Part shown: in pieces, positions 33,673 to 47,488 of the stretch | How the letters are laid out: every line of letters starts with the position of its first letter | Numbering within the stretch: position 1 is the first letter of the stretch | Assembly (NCBI GenBank): GCA_026260175.1 | Contig: JAKCWW010000898.1 | Location: 23,838 to 87,837 of the forward strand | Reading direction: 5' to 3' | DNA: 64,000 bases | Origin: Reticulitermes lucifugus | Taxonomy: Eukaryota > Arthropoda > Insecta > Blattodea > Rhinotermitidae | Notes under the pieces: model-generated | What the model saw: only the letters and a program-made list of their open reading frames with translations | The model's database searches: none | Told to the model about the DNA's origin: nothing | Program-made: the position numbers and the translations under genes

Positions 33673-36600
33673 GTGTAATTAATGTCAAGATTATGAATAA
33701 TGGGTTGTCTTCTAGAACACTATATAAGGCTACTTAAAAAACCGTAGAATGGTGGTGAGACATATTAATGGTTTATTTTGTAACACGAAGTTAAGTTTTA
33801 CTTAAAGTTTGTAATTAGATAACTGAACCATAAAGTAAATATTGGTGTTTTGTTCTTTAAAACTTTACTCAGCACAAATGGAATAAAATTTACAACGATC
33901 ATTAACATTCTCTATGGAAAAGAAACGTTGTGCAGCACAGATTAGGAGAAAGTACACGTAGTTTGTGCCACCCAGAACAAATCGTTTGTGTTAATGGAAA
34001 CGGAAGAGGCCAGTTACATAGTTATTGCTTAAGTGATGGTTATAATGGCTTCACTTAAGGATAGGTTATCAAAAGCATAAAAATTAACCCTAAATGTGGA
34101 ATTTTACCTTAGTCGATTTTAAGGGTTCAGTTCGTACCGCGCAGTAAACACACTCCGTTACCATTACAGAATCCAATCGTTTAATTCTGTGCATGGAAAT
34201 AATTTCAATTTGTTGTGAGAGTCACCGAAACACACAAATACATTCTGTGGGCTCAATGTAGGGTTTTGTAATGTGAAAAGTGATGGTACACATAGTGTCC
34301 ACTGAGAGTTAAAGGGGTTAATTAGCCTCGAGTAATTGACACAGTATGATGAACTGAAAAGAAAATGGAAGTGACTGTGGCATATTTCATTGTATTATCC
34401 ATGGATTTCGCTGAATGTCCTGAAAATAATCAGAAAATTCCTTATTCAGGAGAGTCAAAGTCAAGATGCCCGGTCTTATTCCCTGAAGATGGGACCGATA
34501 AGTTCTCTCCAAACGTCCGTAAGAAACTACCAGCTGACGCAGCGTAAAATAACAGAAAAGTGACAACATCAGTTCAAGACAATGTTTCTATATTATTTAG
34601 GAAACCAATTACGTTTATGGAAGCAGCAATACAATTAAAGTAGGGCTTCAAAAGAATATTTTTCAGTTTCTCCAATTTCGTTCTGCGCTAAGAAGTAGCA
34701 ATTAATTTAAATATACTGCTTCACGTGAGAAAACACCATTTATTATGACATACAATATTTTATGACGTTAATAAATCATTTCCTGTCTGCTTTATGAGCC
34801 AAGATTTCAAGTGTGATCGAAAATAATACAAAGTCGGTACCTTTAGACGATCCTCTATATAAAGTGTCCAATTTATTTTCGTGTCAAACAAAGCCCTTAC
34901 TTCTGAGAACGACTAATGTCAGTGCGGTACTGGGCTTGGCTCACATTCGGAACGCCAAACCGAAGCATCTTGCTCATTGCTCGACACACAGTGAATAGAA
35001 AACAGAAGTTTGCATCTGCAGTCGTTCACATATCTCTATATTGGAAATGACATGTTTCAAGTCGGGTGTTGTCAAATGCAGCAATAACATTTTTAAGGCT
35101 GCCTGAGAAGAAGGAGCGGAGGAGAACAACTGGAACTAAGAGAGAAGAGGCAACAAAGAGATAAAATAAGCACATAATGAAAACCTTCATAAGTTATACT
35201 CTTTACGAAATATAAAAAGGATAAACGACAAAATGGGACAGACATGTAGCGGGCAGAGAAGAGATGGCAAGATCAGACAATTTTAGATTGGAAAATAATA
35301 TTAAAATGAATCAAACAACGCAAATACATGAAGTTCGGGACAGATGCCGCTGCGGGAGAGGCGCAGCATTCTTGAATATGTTGGGTTCAGGTAATACCAG
35401 GTAAATTGCAGCCCATACGCTTTTTCAGTGAGCCTGGAGAGGTGTTGCGAGTTCAAGTATTAAACGTCAGCCCTGTTTTAACGTTGTGCGGTGAGTTTAT
35501 TAATTTTATGTTCGACGTTTTCTTATAGTCTTCATAAACGATGTCTTAAATTAGTTCCAATCCAAATAACCATAAAATCACGATACGTTATAGGTTTCCG
35601 AAGTTTTTCCATCTTCACTTCACATTCTGTCGCTTCAACACTCTTCATTCGGTAGAGCAACTGAGGCGGTGAAAAACTGAAAACACGGGAGACACCGAAA
35701 AAATATAAAGAGAGAGATGCCACACTTAAATATACCAAATATGATTTTAAAACCGTGCATATACATTACAGACTACTCGAAAGTATCTGTTCTATTACTG
35801 TCACTTCTCACTCGACTGACTCTTTGTAAGTTACGATCAAGACGACATCTTCTTTTTGCAGATCTGATAGAGCTCAATCACGTAACAATATTCCCACTGA
35901 GCACAACAGAAAACGGAACGTGAATAGCGGTCAGCGGAGAGAATGAAACCTCAAAGATTCAGTTCGGAGGCTAAAAGCGAAAAAATATATATATTTCCGG
36001 AAGCACAAGGCTATTGCGGTATCTCAGACGACTGGAATCAGCAAATTTAAACAAAAACTGACTTGGTGGTTGAGGTAATTTATTTAATTCTCATGTTTTA
36101 GGTACAGTACTTCCTTATTTGGCCACAATAATGCAAATGACGATACAATTTTTTGAATATTCACTGAAAATATGGGTAAACCAGTAGTGAAGGGGCAAGT
36201 TATTAGGGGCAGAAGCATTCGAAACAGTAACAGTAAAACGTAGCTTCAAAAATGAGAATGACAGAATGTAAAAGGTTATATCAATACTTCGCCTTTTTCT
36301 GGGGCTGTCTGGACTAACTGATGAAAGAAAATCGTTACGCATATTCAGACAATCTTCAACAACAGCTTCGTATCATTGCATACAGTTTTGCTACAGAAAT
36401 GTTAAGCTGAAGCAATTTCAATGAACAAACACATAGAAGACATGACTACTGGAATCCTTCTCGCGCAAGAATCCAGAGATGAGTGAAGGAAATGTTTAAA
36501 CATTTTCTTAATGTGCTGGAGAAAGTAGTGACCAAAAATAACCCACTTGACAAGCCTGAAAATATTTTCCAGTTGACAACAAGTGACTTAAAACTAACAA

Positions 36601-39600
36601 GCTTGTCTCTGTAATAACAGAAAATTGATAACAAATTGCACGTCACTTTCTGCCCATGTTCTAACGCACAAATTGTTTTTTAAAAAAACACGAGATTTAC
36701 GATGACTTACCACCAGGATAAAATAAGTATATGAACACTGTATCGCCATAAATGCGTACCGACTTAATCAAGCGGTTCAAAGATATTTTCTCAAACACAA
36801 GCCTATGGCTAAGGCACTTCAGATATGGATAGCAACATATTTACTGCAACCCCCTTTAACACTTCAGACTGCTGTTGAAAATGATGAGTATTATTGTTTT
36901 CCAACCAAGTCACTGTACCCTTGCCTTATAACCTCCGGAAAAGAGCTCAACGGGCCTTCGAAAAATTATTTTAAAAATCCGTAGTTTGGATACAGCATAG
37001 TTCACAAAGGAAAATCATTTGACATAAAATTGTGTGCATTATCCGGGTGTATTGGAGTAAAGGTAATACCGTGTTTTTTAATAAACTGGTATTTTTCCTT
37101 TGAACCTCAACACAGCACCTGAAAATGCGTCTCCAATTTATGTACCGTCAACTTCAGGAAAAATGTCTTAACGTATCTTATTTATTCCCGCAGGACATTC
37201 AGCAAGTACTTTGAATACAATGTTCTCTGATACTTCATCGAACTAAATTACTCCCTCCGGACTTTCCGAGAAGATTGGTTCAGTACCGAAACTACCCAGA
37301 AAAACGTCAACTACAACAAGACAACCGACTTTTGTTCTCGCTGAAAGAGCTAATATCGAGGAAAGGCTAAAGAAGCATGGAGAATTAGACGTCAAGGAGC
37401 AGAGCAAAAATCAAAAGTAAATGGTCCAATTACTTCGGTTCTAAAAGACTGAAAAACTCTCAAAATAACGCATCAAAGCAATATATTTGTCATCAAGAGA
37501 GATCTGAAAATTTACACCAACAAGTGCTATGAGTACTAGAAAAACTACTTTCTAACAACAAACAAAGATGGCTGGATGGAGTGCACGGGTTTCGAAAAGT
37601 GTCTACACGAAATTGTTCGGCTTACAAAGACAAATGCGCCGACTGCGGCAGGAGACTGTTAGAAGAGAAAAACAACAAGAAGCGGATGTGAATCTCGAAA
37701 ATTTAATTCGGTAACGCATAACACTAAGATCACTTGTTTACAAGACCTTTATAACGTGTTTTATACTCTACACTCACACTGCTTTTTTACTTTGAATTAA
37801 GTCCAACAGTTTAAATTTAAATATATTGCTTTTTGACTTTACGGAATATTTTCTCTCCCTGACAGACATGGCATCTGAGAGACGACGCAAAGACAAATTT
37901 ATGCGCCGTTACGTATCGCAAAGTTCTCCGAAATGTAGTGTATTGTATTTCAATATATACGGTGGAAAAACTCCAAAAGCTCTACGATATCAAGGAGCAA
38001 TTAATTTAGAAATAACATGTAAGCATGATGCATGATATTATACTACCAAAACTAGCATACTCCTCAAATCCGAAGAGACAGAGAAAAGTGAAAGACCAGA
38101 AGTAAGAAGGAAGATTCATTTTAACACTTCTTAAAATCGAAATAGTCTTGTAGCATCCAGGACCTGGGGGGGCAAAAGGAATTACAAAATCAGAAATATA
38201 CACGTGTTTTCAATCAACCCTATAACGAGTGAATTCATCTACCTCACAGAGAACGGGATGGTCTTCTCTATAAATTTCAACCATTTATTACTGCATAGGC
38301 AATTAATCACTGTTCTTCCTCAGAATCATATAAAACCCAAAAATACACTGTGTGGCAAAATACTGAGTGGTGCAAATAGTTGCTACAGGACTTTAAACTG
38401 TTAACAAAGGTTAAAATATTACGTCGTTGTATTATTTGAAAATACTAAAGTGTGGAAGCTGTGATACTAACTGGGAGAGGTGCTAGTTTCTTAAAAGTCA
38501 GATGGTTATATTGTTCAATCTGCCATCACGTGGTAAATTGACAGATCAGGAGACACATTCCACTGCATTTTATACACCAAGACTCTCAGAAAGTTTATCA
38601 AAAAAAGGAATAAGGTATTGTCCATTGTCTGATGTATATTTGACGTAGACGACGTTTCGAAAGCTGGTACTGCTTCTTTCACGATTTAAAAGTATTATTA
38701 TGCCATTTCCCAGGTTCCTAGAATCACGGAAGTATGTTGGACACTAAGAAACACTTATTGCAGTTGTTCAAAACTAGCTGAACCTAGTACAAGTTACTTC
38801 AGTTTTCAGTCCACTTTGTTCAAATACAATAAAGGTCCTAAAACACCTTTATGCAGTACAGATGACACAAAGAGCACCATGGTTTTGGTAAGCTCGAATA
38901 CAATAATACACATAATAGAAGATGTCAGCAGCCTGTTAATTGTGGTTTTCAACTGACAAGTCGTGTGCCTCTGGGACGTATTTTATAACTAAAACTTTCC
39001 GCTACCTTTATAAGCACGCTACCGTAAAACTGCAAAGCTTTTCTCTTTATCAGAAAAGTACAGCGACACCTTAATTTCATATACACCTTGTAGGACCTCT
39101 TGCGCAAAGCGAAGAATACAAAAAAGCAGCGCAAACGTCCTAAATCTGCACGACTGTAATAATGCGGGTAACAATGGGAAAAGAGGAAGACTGTTTTCCT
39201 TTGTTGGAAGGCCAATATCGACCCTCCATCCTGAACCTTGCCGTCATCCACCATACAAATCACACCACTGTTTCCCCTACTGTTCTAATTTGTTTGTTTG
39301 TTTATGGTTTATTTAGCAAAGCTGTAGGTAGTTCCCACTATATGAAGTTTAACAATAAGATAATTATGGATTAATGGACAGAAAAAGGATAGAGGAGTAA
39401 CATGTTACCTAACTTCAGATCCTACACCCGACATTACCTGGAAGGACTGACGAAAACCTCTGTTACGTCAGTCTATGTCCAAGCCGACATTCAAAAGGGC
39501 ACATCTCGATTACAAATCGAAAGCGTGATGGGCTGAACCGATTTCGCCAACGACACGGTGAACCGTCAAGCTTTAAAACAAAGACGGTTGCAGGATGCAA

Positions 39601-40189
39601 CTACACTGATATTCAAGCTTAACACTGCACACTATTCTGAACCAGTTCAAACCATATTGAACTGCATTGCTAAGCACCGTCCTAATATTATTTTCCTATT
39701 TCTTCGGTCTCGTAAGTAGGAGATTTTCAAGAGTTGTCCTGACAGTAATTCCCTATGCATACACTGTTTCACTCATCCTATTCACATGGCCAGGCCACTG
39801 TACCCCTACACCACAATGTCCTAAAAATATTGGGTGACATGTACAAATAAAATTTCTCGTAAGGTAACAAAACAAATTGCTCACTTAGTAACAGCGGTAC
39901 TTTGGTGTGGATACAAACTTTCCCCAAAATTTTCAAACATTCTAATTCCTGGTTTGGTATTGCGACTCCCAAATATCTGCACTGGCGTGTGACTAACAGA
40001 GAATGGCTTGTGCGACATTTCAGGCTTCCAAAGCGGTGTTAACAAGTATTTATGTCTTCTGTGACCCTACGTCTTTGGGTTCCTGACTTATCGAAGGAAC
40101 GCCGTGCCTATATTTTCAAGGGCCAAGTAGTCGAAAAATTCTTCTTCGATTGCTTGACTCTACTTCTTGGACTCATTGACTCTTGAAAA
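33673..40189. other. No recognisable gene (6.5 kb)
   Basis: The longest stretch with no assigned repeat. Frames are below 105 codons (38949-39263 minus is the longest) and none shows a domain. A CCCTGAAGATGGGACCGATA near 34480 resembles the hammerhead-like core but lacks GAAAC. I see no exon chain. Confidence 0.45.
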
Positions 40190-40265
40190 TGCAGTCGCCA
40201 CATTCCTTCGAAACGTCGGAAGCCACTAACCTAGCGACACAGCTCAATCCCAGAAGACGTGAAGG
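40190..40265. repeat. GAAACGTCGG-type repeat fragment
   Basis: Contains TTCGAAACGTCGGAAGCCAC and, about 45 bases later, AATCCCAGAAGACGTG. The same two landmarks are found at 25961-26020. Confidence 0.5.
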
Positions 40266-40757
40266 CTCAAAGTATGGCCTCAATGGGCGAAATTAAGCTT
40301 GGACTTTGCTTCGTCATGACTACGATAGCTAAGAAGGCCAATGAAGAGGCTCAGAAAGTACGTAATGAGGCAATTGGCTTGTCCTCCGTAATCGGCGAGT
40401 TGCATTATTAATGTATTTCATGTTATGTTTGTGAAAAAAATTTATGTTTAAACAGAGATTCTGTACATCGTTAAATTTGTCGGGTACAAAAAAGATTCGT
40501 TCAAAGCCAAGTGTGTAATTCTTCACTTACAAATCCTTTCCATATAAAATATATACCACGTACATATCTTCATGGTCTTTCAAAGTACGTAGAACCAATG
40601 GCCTATCACTTATTAACAGAAAACCGATACCTAATGAAAATTCGCCTTACGTCGAAATGTTACTTTATATTCCACAATACCACCACCTGAATAAAAGTTG
40701 CATAATTTTTCCCAATTAGTGCCACGCTTCATTTCAGAATCCTAAAATAGGGGACGT

Positions 40758-41000
40758 CGATCCGGGTGGCCGCGCGGTCTAAGGCACAGGTCTGCAGCCA
40801 CTCGTTTGCTGGGGTCGCGGGTTCGAATCCCGCTGAAAACATGGACGTTCGTCTCTTGTTTGTTGTGTGCTGTGAATGTAGCAGCTTCTGCTACGAGTTG
40901 ATCACTCGTTTAGAGGAGTCCTACCGGGTGTGTGTGTGTCTAAATCTGCGTGATCTACAAACTTCAACAATGAGGCGGCCTAAGCCCGAGTGTGGGTATT
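40758..41000 (+). mobile_element. SINE family A, copy 3
   Basis: A-box-like GTGGCCGCGCGGTCTAAGG and B box GGGTTCGAATCCC (40820-40832). Body GATCACTCGTTTAGAGGAG, TCCTACCGGGTGTGTGTG and CAACAATGAGGCGGCC. This copy looks the least decayed of the four. No target-site duplication could be identified. Confidence 0.85.
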
Positions 41001-41741
41001 GCGCAACAGAAACAGGAAGCAGAAGTCAATTCCTAACACTACTATGCCATTCACGATAATGTTAAATATTTTTAGGCTGGCTTGTTGAAACGTCCATGAT
41101 TTAGAATCTCAGCGGTTTCTGCTTTCAAATTCTACATCAGAATATGCGTGAGGACTACACAATGTTAAGATGCCTTGAAGGAGAGAAGATATCCACAAAA
41201 TGTCAGTGACATGTTTGAACACCATGTGCGTGAAGTTTACTCTAATCCTGTGTATCATGAATTTTAAATAATACATAAAGTATGGTTCTTACCTAAGAGA
41301 GAACACAATCACCCAACGACAGAGTGTCATATTCACGAAGGCTTTCATTTTCAACAACGCCAAATTTAAGCATGAGACCTGGCCCCGTGCGTCTCTATTT
41401 CCAAGAAACCGATTATTGTTGTTAGGGAAATACGACGGTGTTTCTAAGAATCATTTATGTGACGCACAAATACGTTTTGCCGGAAAAATTCAAAGTCCTT
41501 AAATGTCAAAGCAGGTGGTGCATGTAACAACAACAACTCCACGTTGAAATGTAAAGCAATATAAATATTCTTCACAAATCGCCATTTGTGCCGCATCTCT
41601 GTTAAGCAGAACTGGTATCAAATAAGAATCAGAAACTTTTCTCGATGTTTCCTTTCTCTCTTCAGTCTCTTAACAACTGGCACCACAGACAAGTTACGTC
41701 CACCCTAAAACAGGCCGTGAAGGATCAGAAGGGAAGTACAG
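41001..41741. other. No recognisable gene
   Basis: Nothing supported. Confidence 0.5.
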
Positions 41742-41945
41742 GTATAGCTCTACTTTTCTTTAACCTCGGGGCTAGAATGGGGTGGGTGGTCAACAACACA
41801 TCCCCGGTCGCTTTTCCTGCGGGAACGAGACCTAGTACCCCTTGTAAAGGAGGCTGGGTTGGCTCCAGAGCCGGTCTGGATGGGTGCGGAAAACCTCACC
41901 ACCACCGGGATTTGACCCCTGGACTTTCCAGCTCCAGACAAGTAA
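41742..41945 (-). mobile_element. SINE family C, copy 5
   Basis: Minus-strand B-box-like GGGGTCAAATCCC (about 41908-41920). The plus strand reads AGCTCTACTTTTCTTTAACC at the 3' side. The A box is not clear. Confidence 0.6.
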
Positions 41946-42167
41946 CGTACAAGTAACGCAATTGTTATTAGTGATAGAGACAAAGATTTAATGCCTGAAG
42001 AAATAAAGAAATGTGGAAAAACGCCTACGTGACATTCAGAAAATTTCGTTCATCACATGTCATAAAGAAACAATAATTTTAATAATGAGTTAAGTAAAAT
42101 AGGATAAGAACAATATATATTATAAGGTATTGCAATAACTGTACATCTTCTGTACATTTCTAATATT

Positions 42168-42210
42168 CAGCCTGATCATGCCTGTAATCCAAAGCCGAAA
42201 CATGTAGCCA
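42168..42210 (+). repeat. Hammerhead-like motif, solitary copy
   Basis: CTGATCA at 42172-42178, GCC before GAAACATGTAGCC. The outer stem keeps two pairs (GC/GC). G8 of the core is changed to C. Confidence 0.45.
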
Positions 42211-42212
42211 CA

Positions 42213-43799
42213 CATTTTAATTAAATTGGCTATGTCGCAAGAAGTACCGCACTCGATGTTCTATATTACATAAAATGGCACCACCCAGCGAGAAATTAAC
42301 AATTCGTATTAATATGTGTTCCCGTCGTGTACAATATTACAAGAAAATCATAATACTTGCTGGTCTCTCAGATTTGGCAATAGTTACGAACTGGGACATA
42401 TAATGACAGAAACAAAACTTTGTTGCATGTATGTTTGAGTCTGTATTGCAGTGTTCTCTTTTACCGAGAAAAGTTTATACATTACCTCCAGTTAGCGGCA
42501 CGGATTCCACAGAATTTACCACGTTGGTATCAACACAGTTCTATTGTCACAACTTCTACAGTTAGCGGCTTTAGATATTTGTGTGTCTTCGCAGTCAAAA
42601 ATGTTACAGCTGCACAGAAATTGTTTTCTCTGTGGATTTATACACTACAGACTCAATGGTGATGTAGCTAACCGCATCAATTTCCTGTCAAAATTTCAAC
42701 TGCTTTTATATAGTAAACGTATAAAAAAGAACGATAACTAACAATGGATTCCGGTCGATATGTGTGGGGCCAAACTTTAATCGTGAATGAAACCACAAAT
42801 GAGTTTTCCGTACCTAAAAGATAGAAATAACATTATTGCAGGTGTAAACTGGTAGACAAAAAATATCCAGTCAAAATTTGCAACTTGAATTCTGGTCGTT
42901 TAAAGTTTCATAGCCCTGAATTTTTCATAACACAGAAAATGTACATTTTCGCAAAAGGCAACACATGGGGCTCAATTTGTGTCCATGCAGAATAATACGG
43001 CGCTCTTCTGTAGCTAAAATAGTACTCCGTTAAGATTAAAAGAATATTGCAAATAATTAATCCACCCACCCGAAAAATAAAAAACCAGTACGTTAAAGAG
43101 TATAACCACAGATTCGAGACAGATATAACCAGCTGTAATTCAGGAGATTTTAGCTCTTCTAGGAATGCGATCCTTGACAACTACTCCATTTATTTCCCCT
43201 TCCAACCGATTAAAATGTACTGATAACTGTATGCACCACCTGCTTTAAGATTCATAAGGTTTGAATTTGATAACAGAATTTATTTCATATTATTCTAAGA
43301 ATAAAGAATGATTTCTCTAAACAATATTAAGCGATTAGTCTTTGTGATTCCGACGAACTGTGATCAGTGTGATGTAGACACTGAGTAATTACACACAATT
43401 TAGAAAAGCTTCTTGCTTCAGGCAGACTGTTCAGATTAAACTATAGCTACTGCAATACGTAATTACCAACTGGGAAAATAATTTTTCCAAAACCTTAGTT
43501 ATAACCAATGGGTGAGGTCACTTTCAGTTAGGGCATAAATCTTATTGCTATTATTACTGCAGATACTGACACTAATGCTGAAATTGTTAATATGCGGTAC
43601 CGTTACTATCGTAACACTTAAGAAGACTATAACACTGTCCTAGAATTACAAAGTGTATTGGTGTGATTTATTGCCTTTTATAGTTCCTGTACAGCTCAGT
43701 CTGTTACAGAAGCAATATACAAATTCCGTTCTACAGGTAGGAAATGTACATTAAAATTTGCAATGATTTTCCGTCATATAATAATAAATAACCGATCGT
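42213..43799. other. No recognisable gene
   Basis: Frames at 42420-42741 and 42908-43180 have no domain character. Confidence 0.45.
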
Positions 43800-44085
43800 G
43801 TGAGAAATGAAGAAGTATTACACAGAGTCAAGGAGGAGAGGAACATCCTACATNNNNNNNNNNNNNNNNNNNNNNNNNNNNNNNNNNNNNNNNNNNNNNN
43901 NNNNNNNNNNNNNNNNNNNNNNNNNNNNNNNNNNNNNNNNNNNNNNNNNNNNNNNNNNNNNNNNNNNNNNNNNNNNNNNNNNNNNNNNNNNNNNNNNNNN
44001 NNNNNNNNNNNNNNNNNNNNNNNNNACTCGCTTTGGAAGAGGCTACGGACCTGTCGTAAGACAGACTACAGAATGAATGAATAAT
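43800..44085 (+). mobile_element. LINE ORF2 C-terminus interrupted by an assembly gap
   Basis: Upstream of the gap the plus strand encodes EVLHRVKEERNILH; downstream, in another frame, it encodes TRFGRGYGPVVRQTTE and a stop, followed by GAATGAATGAATAATAA. From recollection this is the end of a common cockroach non-LTR ORF2 with an ATGA-type tail. The 172-base gap stands where the arginine-rich segment should be. The frame change across the gap may only reflect an estimated gap size. Confidence 0.65.
43854..44025. other. Assembly gap (172 N)
   Basis: Inside the LINE C-terminus. Size may be estimated. Confidence 0.99.
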
Positions 44086-46984
44086 AATTACACGCTCCCT
44101 TTAAATAATATAAATATTATAAATACAAGGTAATGTGGCATTGCTTTAAAGTTATGCTAACTCCTTCATGCGTCATTTACTTTGTCACTGAATAAAAATA
44201 CACTTTGAAAAAAAAATAAATGTTGATATTTCTGCCTAAAATTAATCGTCCGTCAGAAAAGTGTTTTCTTTTAATTTAGCCAGCCCTAATTCAAGTTACA
44301 GCCAATTACGTCAGTTTTCACTTGCAACATTTCTTCGTTTGTTTATGGATTGTAAAATTAATCAATTTAAAGAAATAATTCTTTATTTAAATTAATTTTA
44401 CCAGTGCAAAAGTGAACCAGGACGAAGTGAATTTGTTCTCTTGTTTAAAAACATAATATCCTCTGCTATAACTGGTATTAGTCATTAAATTAATTCACGT
44501 TTAGTGGAATTTGTCACTCCCTTGCTTACCTTTAAGATAAGAGTTTAAGAAAACCCCAAACATTATTATAACATTTAAAGCTGCCTTCCTAAATGTTGCG
44601 GCATTTTGTTTCTTCTTCTTTCTTAAGGAAATGAGAAGTACCAGAAAATTCGAAAGCGAAGAATGTACTAAAGAGAAAAACATCAAATAGGAGGTACCTT
44701 CCCATCCGTTTTCACTGACTCAGCAAATGACATTTCACCTTAAATACTTCTGTTGTCAAGCCTCTGACGAAGTTACCTCAGAAAAACAATTCGGCATTTC
44801 CATTAACGTGACACAAGAAGATAACATTTTGACAAGAAAATAAATGTTGTAAAACATATATATATATATGCCTAGTTAGGGTTAAATGCATAAAATCAGT
44901 AAATACCTTCTAATAAAGTAAGAATTAATTACGTTATTTTGGGTGTAAGATACGAGTAGATCATGCCCTTGCGATGAAAAGTTCAGCATTCCAGAATTTC
45001 TTCATCTCTGCGTTTCCGACGTTTCAGGCGACGTCTTGTGCATAAAGTACACGTCGTCTTAACGACGTGTCCCAGTGCGTCGACGCTCCACGTCTTTCCA
45101 TCTCCGCATAGCTTACAGAACAGCAATAAGCGCAGAGGGCTACGACTCCACTGCTAGGAATTACGGAAAAAATGCCTGCCACTTGTATATACTGTTATAT
45201 ACTGTATATACTGCGCTAGTCATCGAAAGACCTGGCGCTATCACGTTAACCCCTTCCATATGAGCACCATGTCTGCATTTCTGGCTTTCGATAATCGAGT
45301 TAAAACTCGAAGCAGAAGGTTTCGTGCGTGATTATTAATGCGCTCACGGGATCAGACTTTAATTTGAATTTTAATTTATTTCAAGCGGCATTAACGTGAT
45401 CATTTTAATATAATGCTTTCTCCTTATAAGCGAGTTCTTATTGTGTCTTAAATTTATACTAAAGTTCTTTTAACTTATAGAAATTTCATCATTTTCCTTC
45501 CGAAAACCACGCAGCATCTGATATATTTTACCCAATGACGCGATCAGTATCGCCTCTTGCTCATGTAGACAAGTCTTTTGTCGACAGACAAGCAATCATT
45601 TCACAGACAACTGCCACGTCCTCTCTCATGGAGCCCATCTCGAATACTGAACAGGAAACGCCCATGCAGCTACTCGCATGTTATTTCCAGATTATAACCA
45701 CGTTAAATTTCAAGTTTAACGCGAGAGTAACATTCAATAAGTAGCACAAACGTAACATCGCGTACATCAAGCTCAGTAATTTGTGGATGCAGTCAGTCGT
45801 GAGCAACACATACATCACAGGAAATGCTGTTTAGCTTCTTCAGGTCGGTGGTGTCTAGAACGCGCATAGCACTCACAAGGCTACTGTGTTAAATATTCCA
45901 ACGTTACAAAACAACAATTGTAATCTATAATTTAGTAAACAATAAACAAAACTTGCCTCCAGTTACTACAGAGCTCTTCCAGTTAAAATGTTCCAACCAA
46001 CCACAGGCGTTATTATAATACAAACGTTTCTCCTGAGCATAATATATCGACTGCCTGCGTTATTATTAAATACGTCCAGGGAGTTAAATAGGATTTTAGA
46101 TTAACATAGACCCATATACTTATTTTCACACACATTAAGTACATATTCGAAAATTCGTATGGCTTTAGGGTCGTACAAATCTTTCAAACCACTCCATTAA
46201 ACAATTAATCGCAGTGTGTGACCGCTTTCCCAAAAATGTTTCTTGCAAAGCAGTCGAAAATTTTGACATATGTAAACTAGCATCTGGTGTATTCTGCACA
46301 CTTCCATGAATGAATATATGAAATTACTTTTTACAGCGTTAGATATTATAAATTCTACAATAATATAAATTTTATTATACGTTTCTTTATATATCGACAC
46401 AATCTCAGAATATTACTTCCTAGAAATTCTGGAGAGGTTTTTAAATATAAACGTATCCAAGTCGTGTCCCTCCACAAACATTCTTACGGTATTAAAGCTC
46501 TAAAACTACAAGCCGCTGCAGGAACATTTATGTATTTTACGGAACCTGACTCCGAGTATTTAAGAACTTGTCAGATCTGAATGACTCCCAGTTCCTTGCT
46601 GTAGGATATGACATACTTTGCGACTTAAAACTCTGAAAATACAGTACCTACAGCAAAGACTTCCACAGGTTGAGCCTTAGAGCTAAAGCCTCCAGAAATT
46701 GAAAGAGAAAAATTTGGCAGCAATACTCAGACCAGAGACATGAAAGTACGCAGTAGTATGATTCAATTGGCAAGAGGGAACAAGGGTTCCAAACAGTAAT
46801 TATGAAACTCTTTCCTGTTGCATAGATTTCTGCACCTTCAAACACACTACTTTTTATTGTCCCTGCTTGATTTAATTTTTACGGATAAATCATTATTTAA
46901 GTACGCCCTATGTGTCCTCTAAACACGGGGGACCTAACCTCAACTTTTCATATCGGTGCCATGTTAATAACTGACTTTGTTTTT
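44086..46984. other. No recognisable gene (2.9 kb)
   Basis: Contains a short TA run at about 44858-44868 and a TTCCGACGTTTCAGGCGACG stretch near 45017, which matches the GAAACGTCGG family in reverse. No coding evidence. Confidence 0.5.
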
Positions 46985-47236
46985 TTTTGTGGCCCAATAG
47001 CCCAAATCTACTTTAGGCCGCCTTGTTTTTGAGGTTTCTATATCACGCACACTTAGACACACACACCCGGTAGGACTCCTCTGAATTAGTGATCAGTTCG
47101 TCGGAGAGGCTGCTACCTACACAATACACAACAAGCAAACGGAACGAATATCCATGCCGTCTGCGGGATTCGAAACCGCGACCCCTTCAATCCTCTGCAG
47201 ACTTACGCCTTAAACGGCACCGTCACCGGGGTAGGC
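46985..47236 (-). mobile_element. SINE family A, copy 4
   Basis: The minus strand has A-box-like GGTGCCGTTTAAGGCG and B box GGTTTCGAATCCC (about 47166-47178), then the family A body (GATCACTAATTCAGAGGAG, TCCTACCGGGTGTGTGTG). The 3' end runs into GGGCCACAAAAAAAAA. It lies just 3' of the LOA-like LINE end, in the same orientation. Confidence 0.8.
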
Positions 47237-47374
47237 TAAAACAGAGTTAGAAACACTATTTCATATTCCGTAAGTAGATATCTTTATCATTCATCACCGT
47301 ACCAAATTGTTCATTCCTTATCACTGCGAAAAGCAAAGCCAAAGAAAACATTTTCACAGGAGTTGTGGTGTTAT

Positions 47375-47404
47375 AATAGAATAGAATAGAATAGAATAGA
47401 ATGG
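47375..47404 (-). repeat. Pentanucleotide 3' tail of the LINE
   Basis: Plus strand AATAG five times, then AATGG. Read with the LINE this is a TTCTA/CTATT-type tail. Short tandem tails instead of poly(A) are typical of I and LOA-type LINEs. Confidence 0.85.
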
Positions 47405-47488
47405 AATAAATAATAGGTCGAGCACTTGCGGTCCCGATGCACGTAGGCCTTTTACGGGGCCTTTTGTGCCCCTTAATTGAAGTCCGAG

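Noticed and set aside
34463-34530. CCTGAAGATGGGACCGATAA as a further hammerhead-like copy
   Set aside because: It lacks GAAAC and a following ATGT, and no outer stem forms.
40758-40832. Possible true tRNA gene
   Set aside because: A and B boxes are present, but no acceptor-stem pairing or cloverleaf could be drawn, and the body matches SINE family A.
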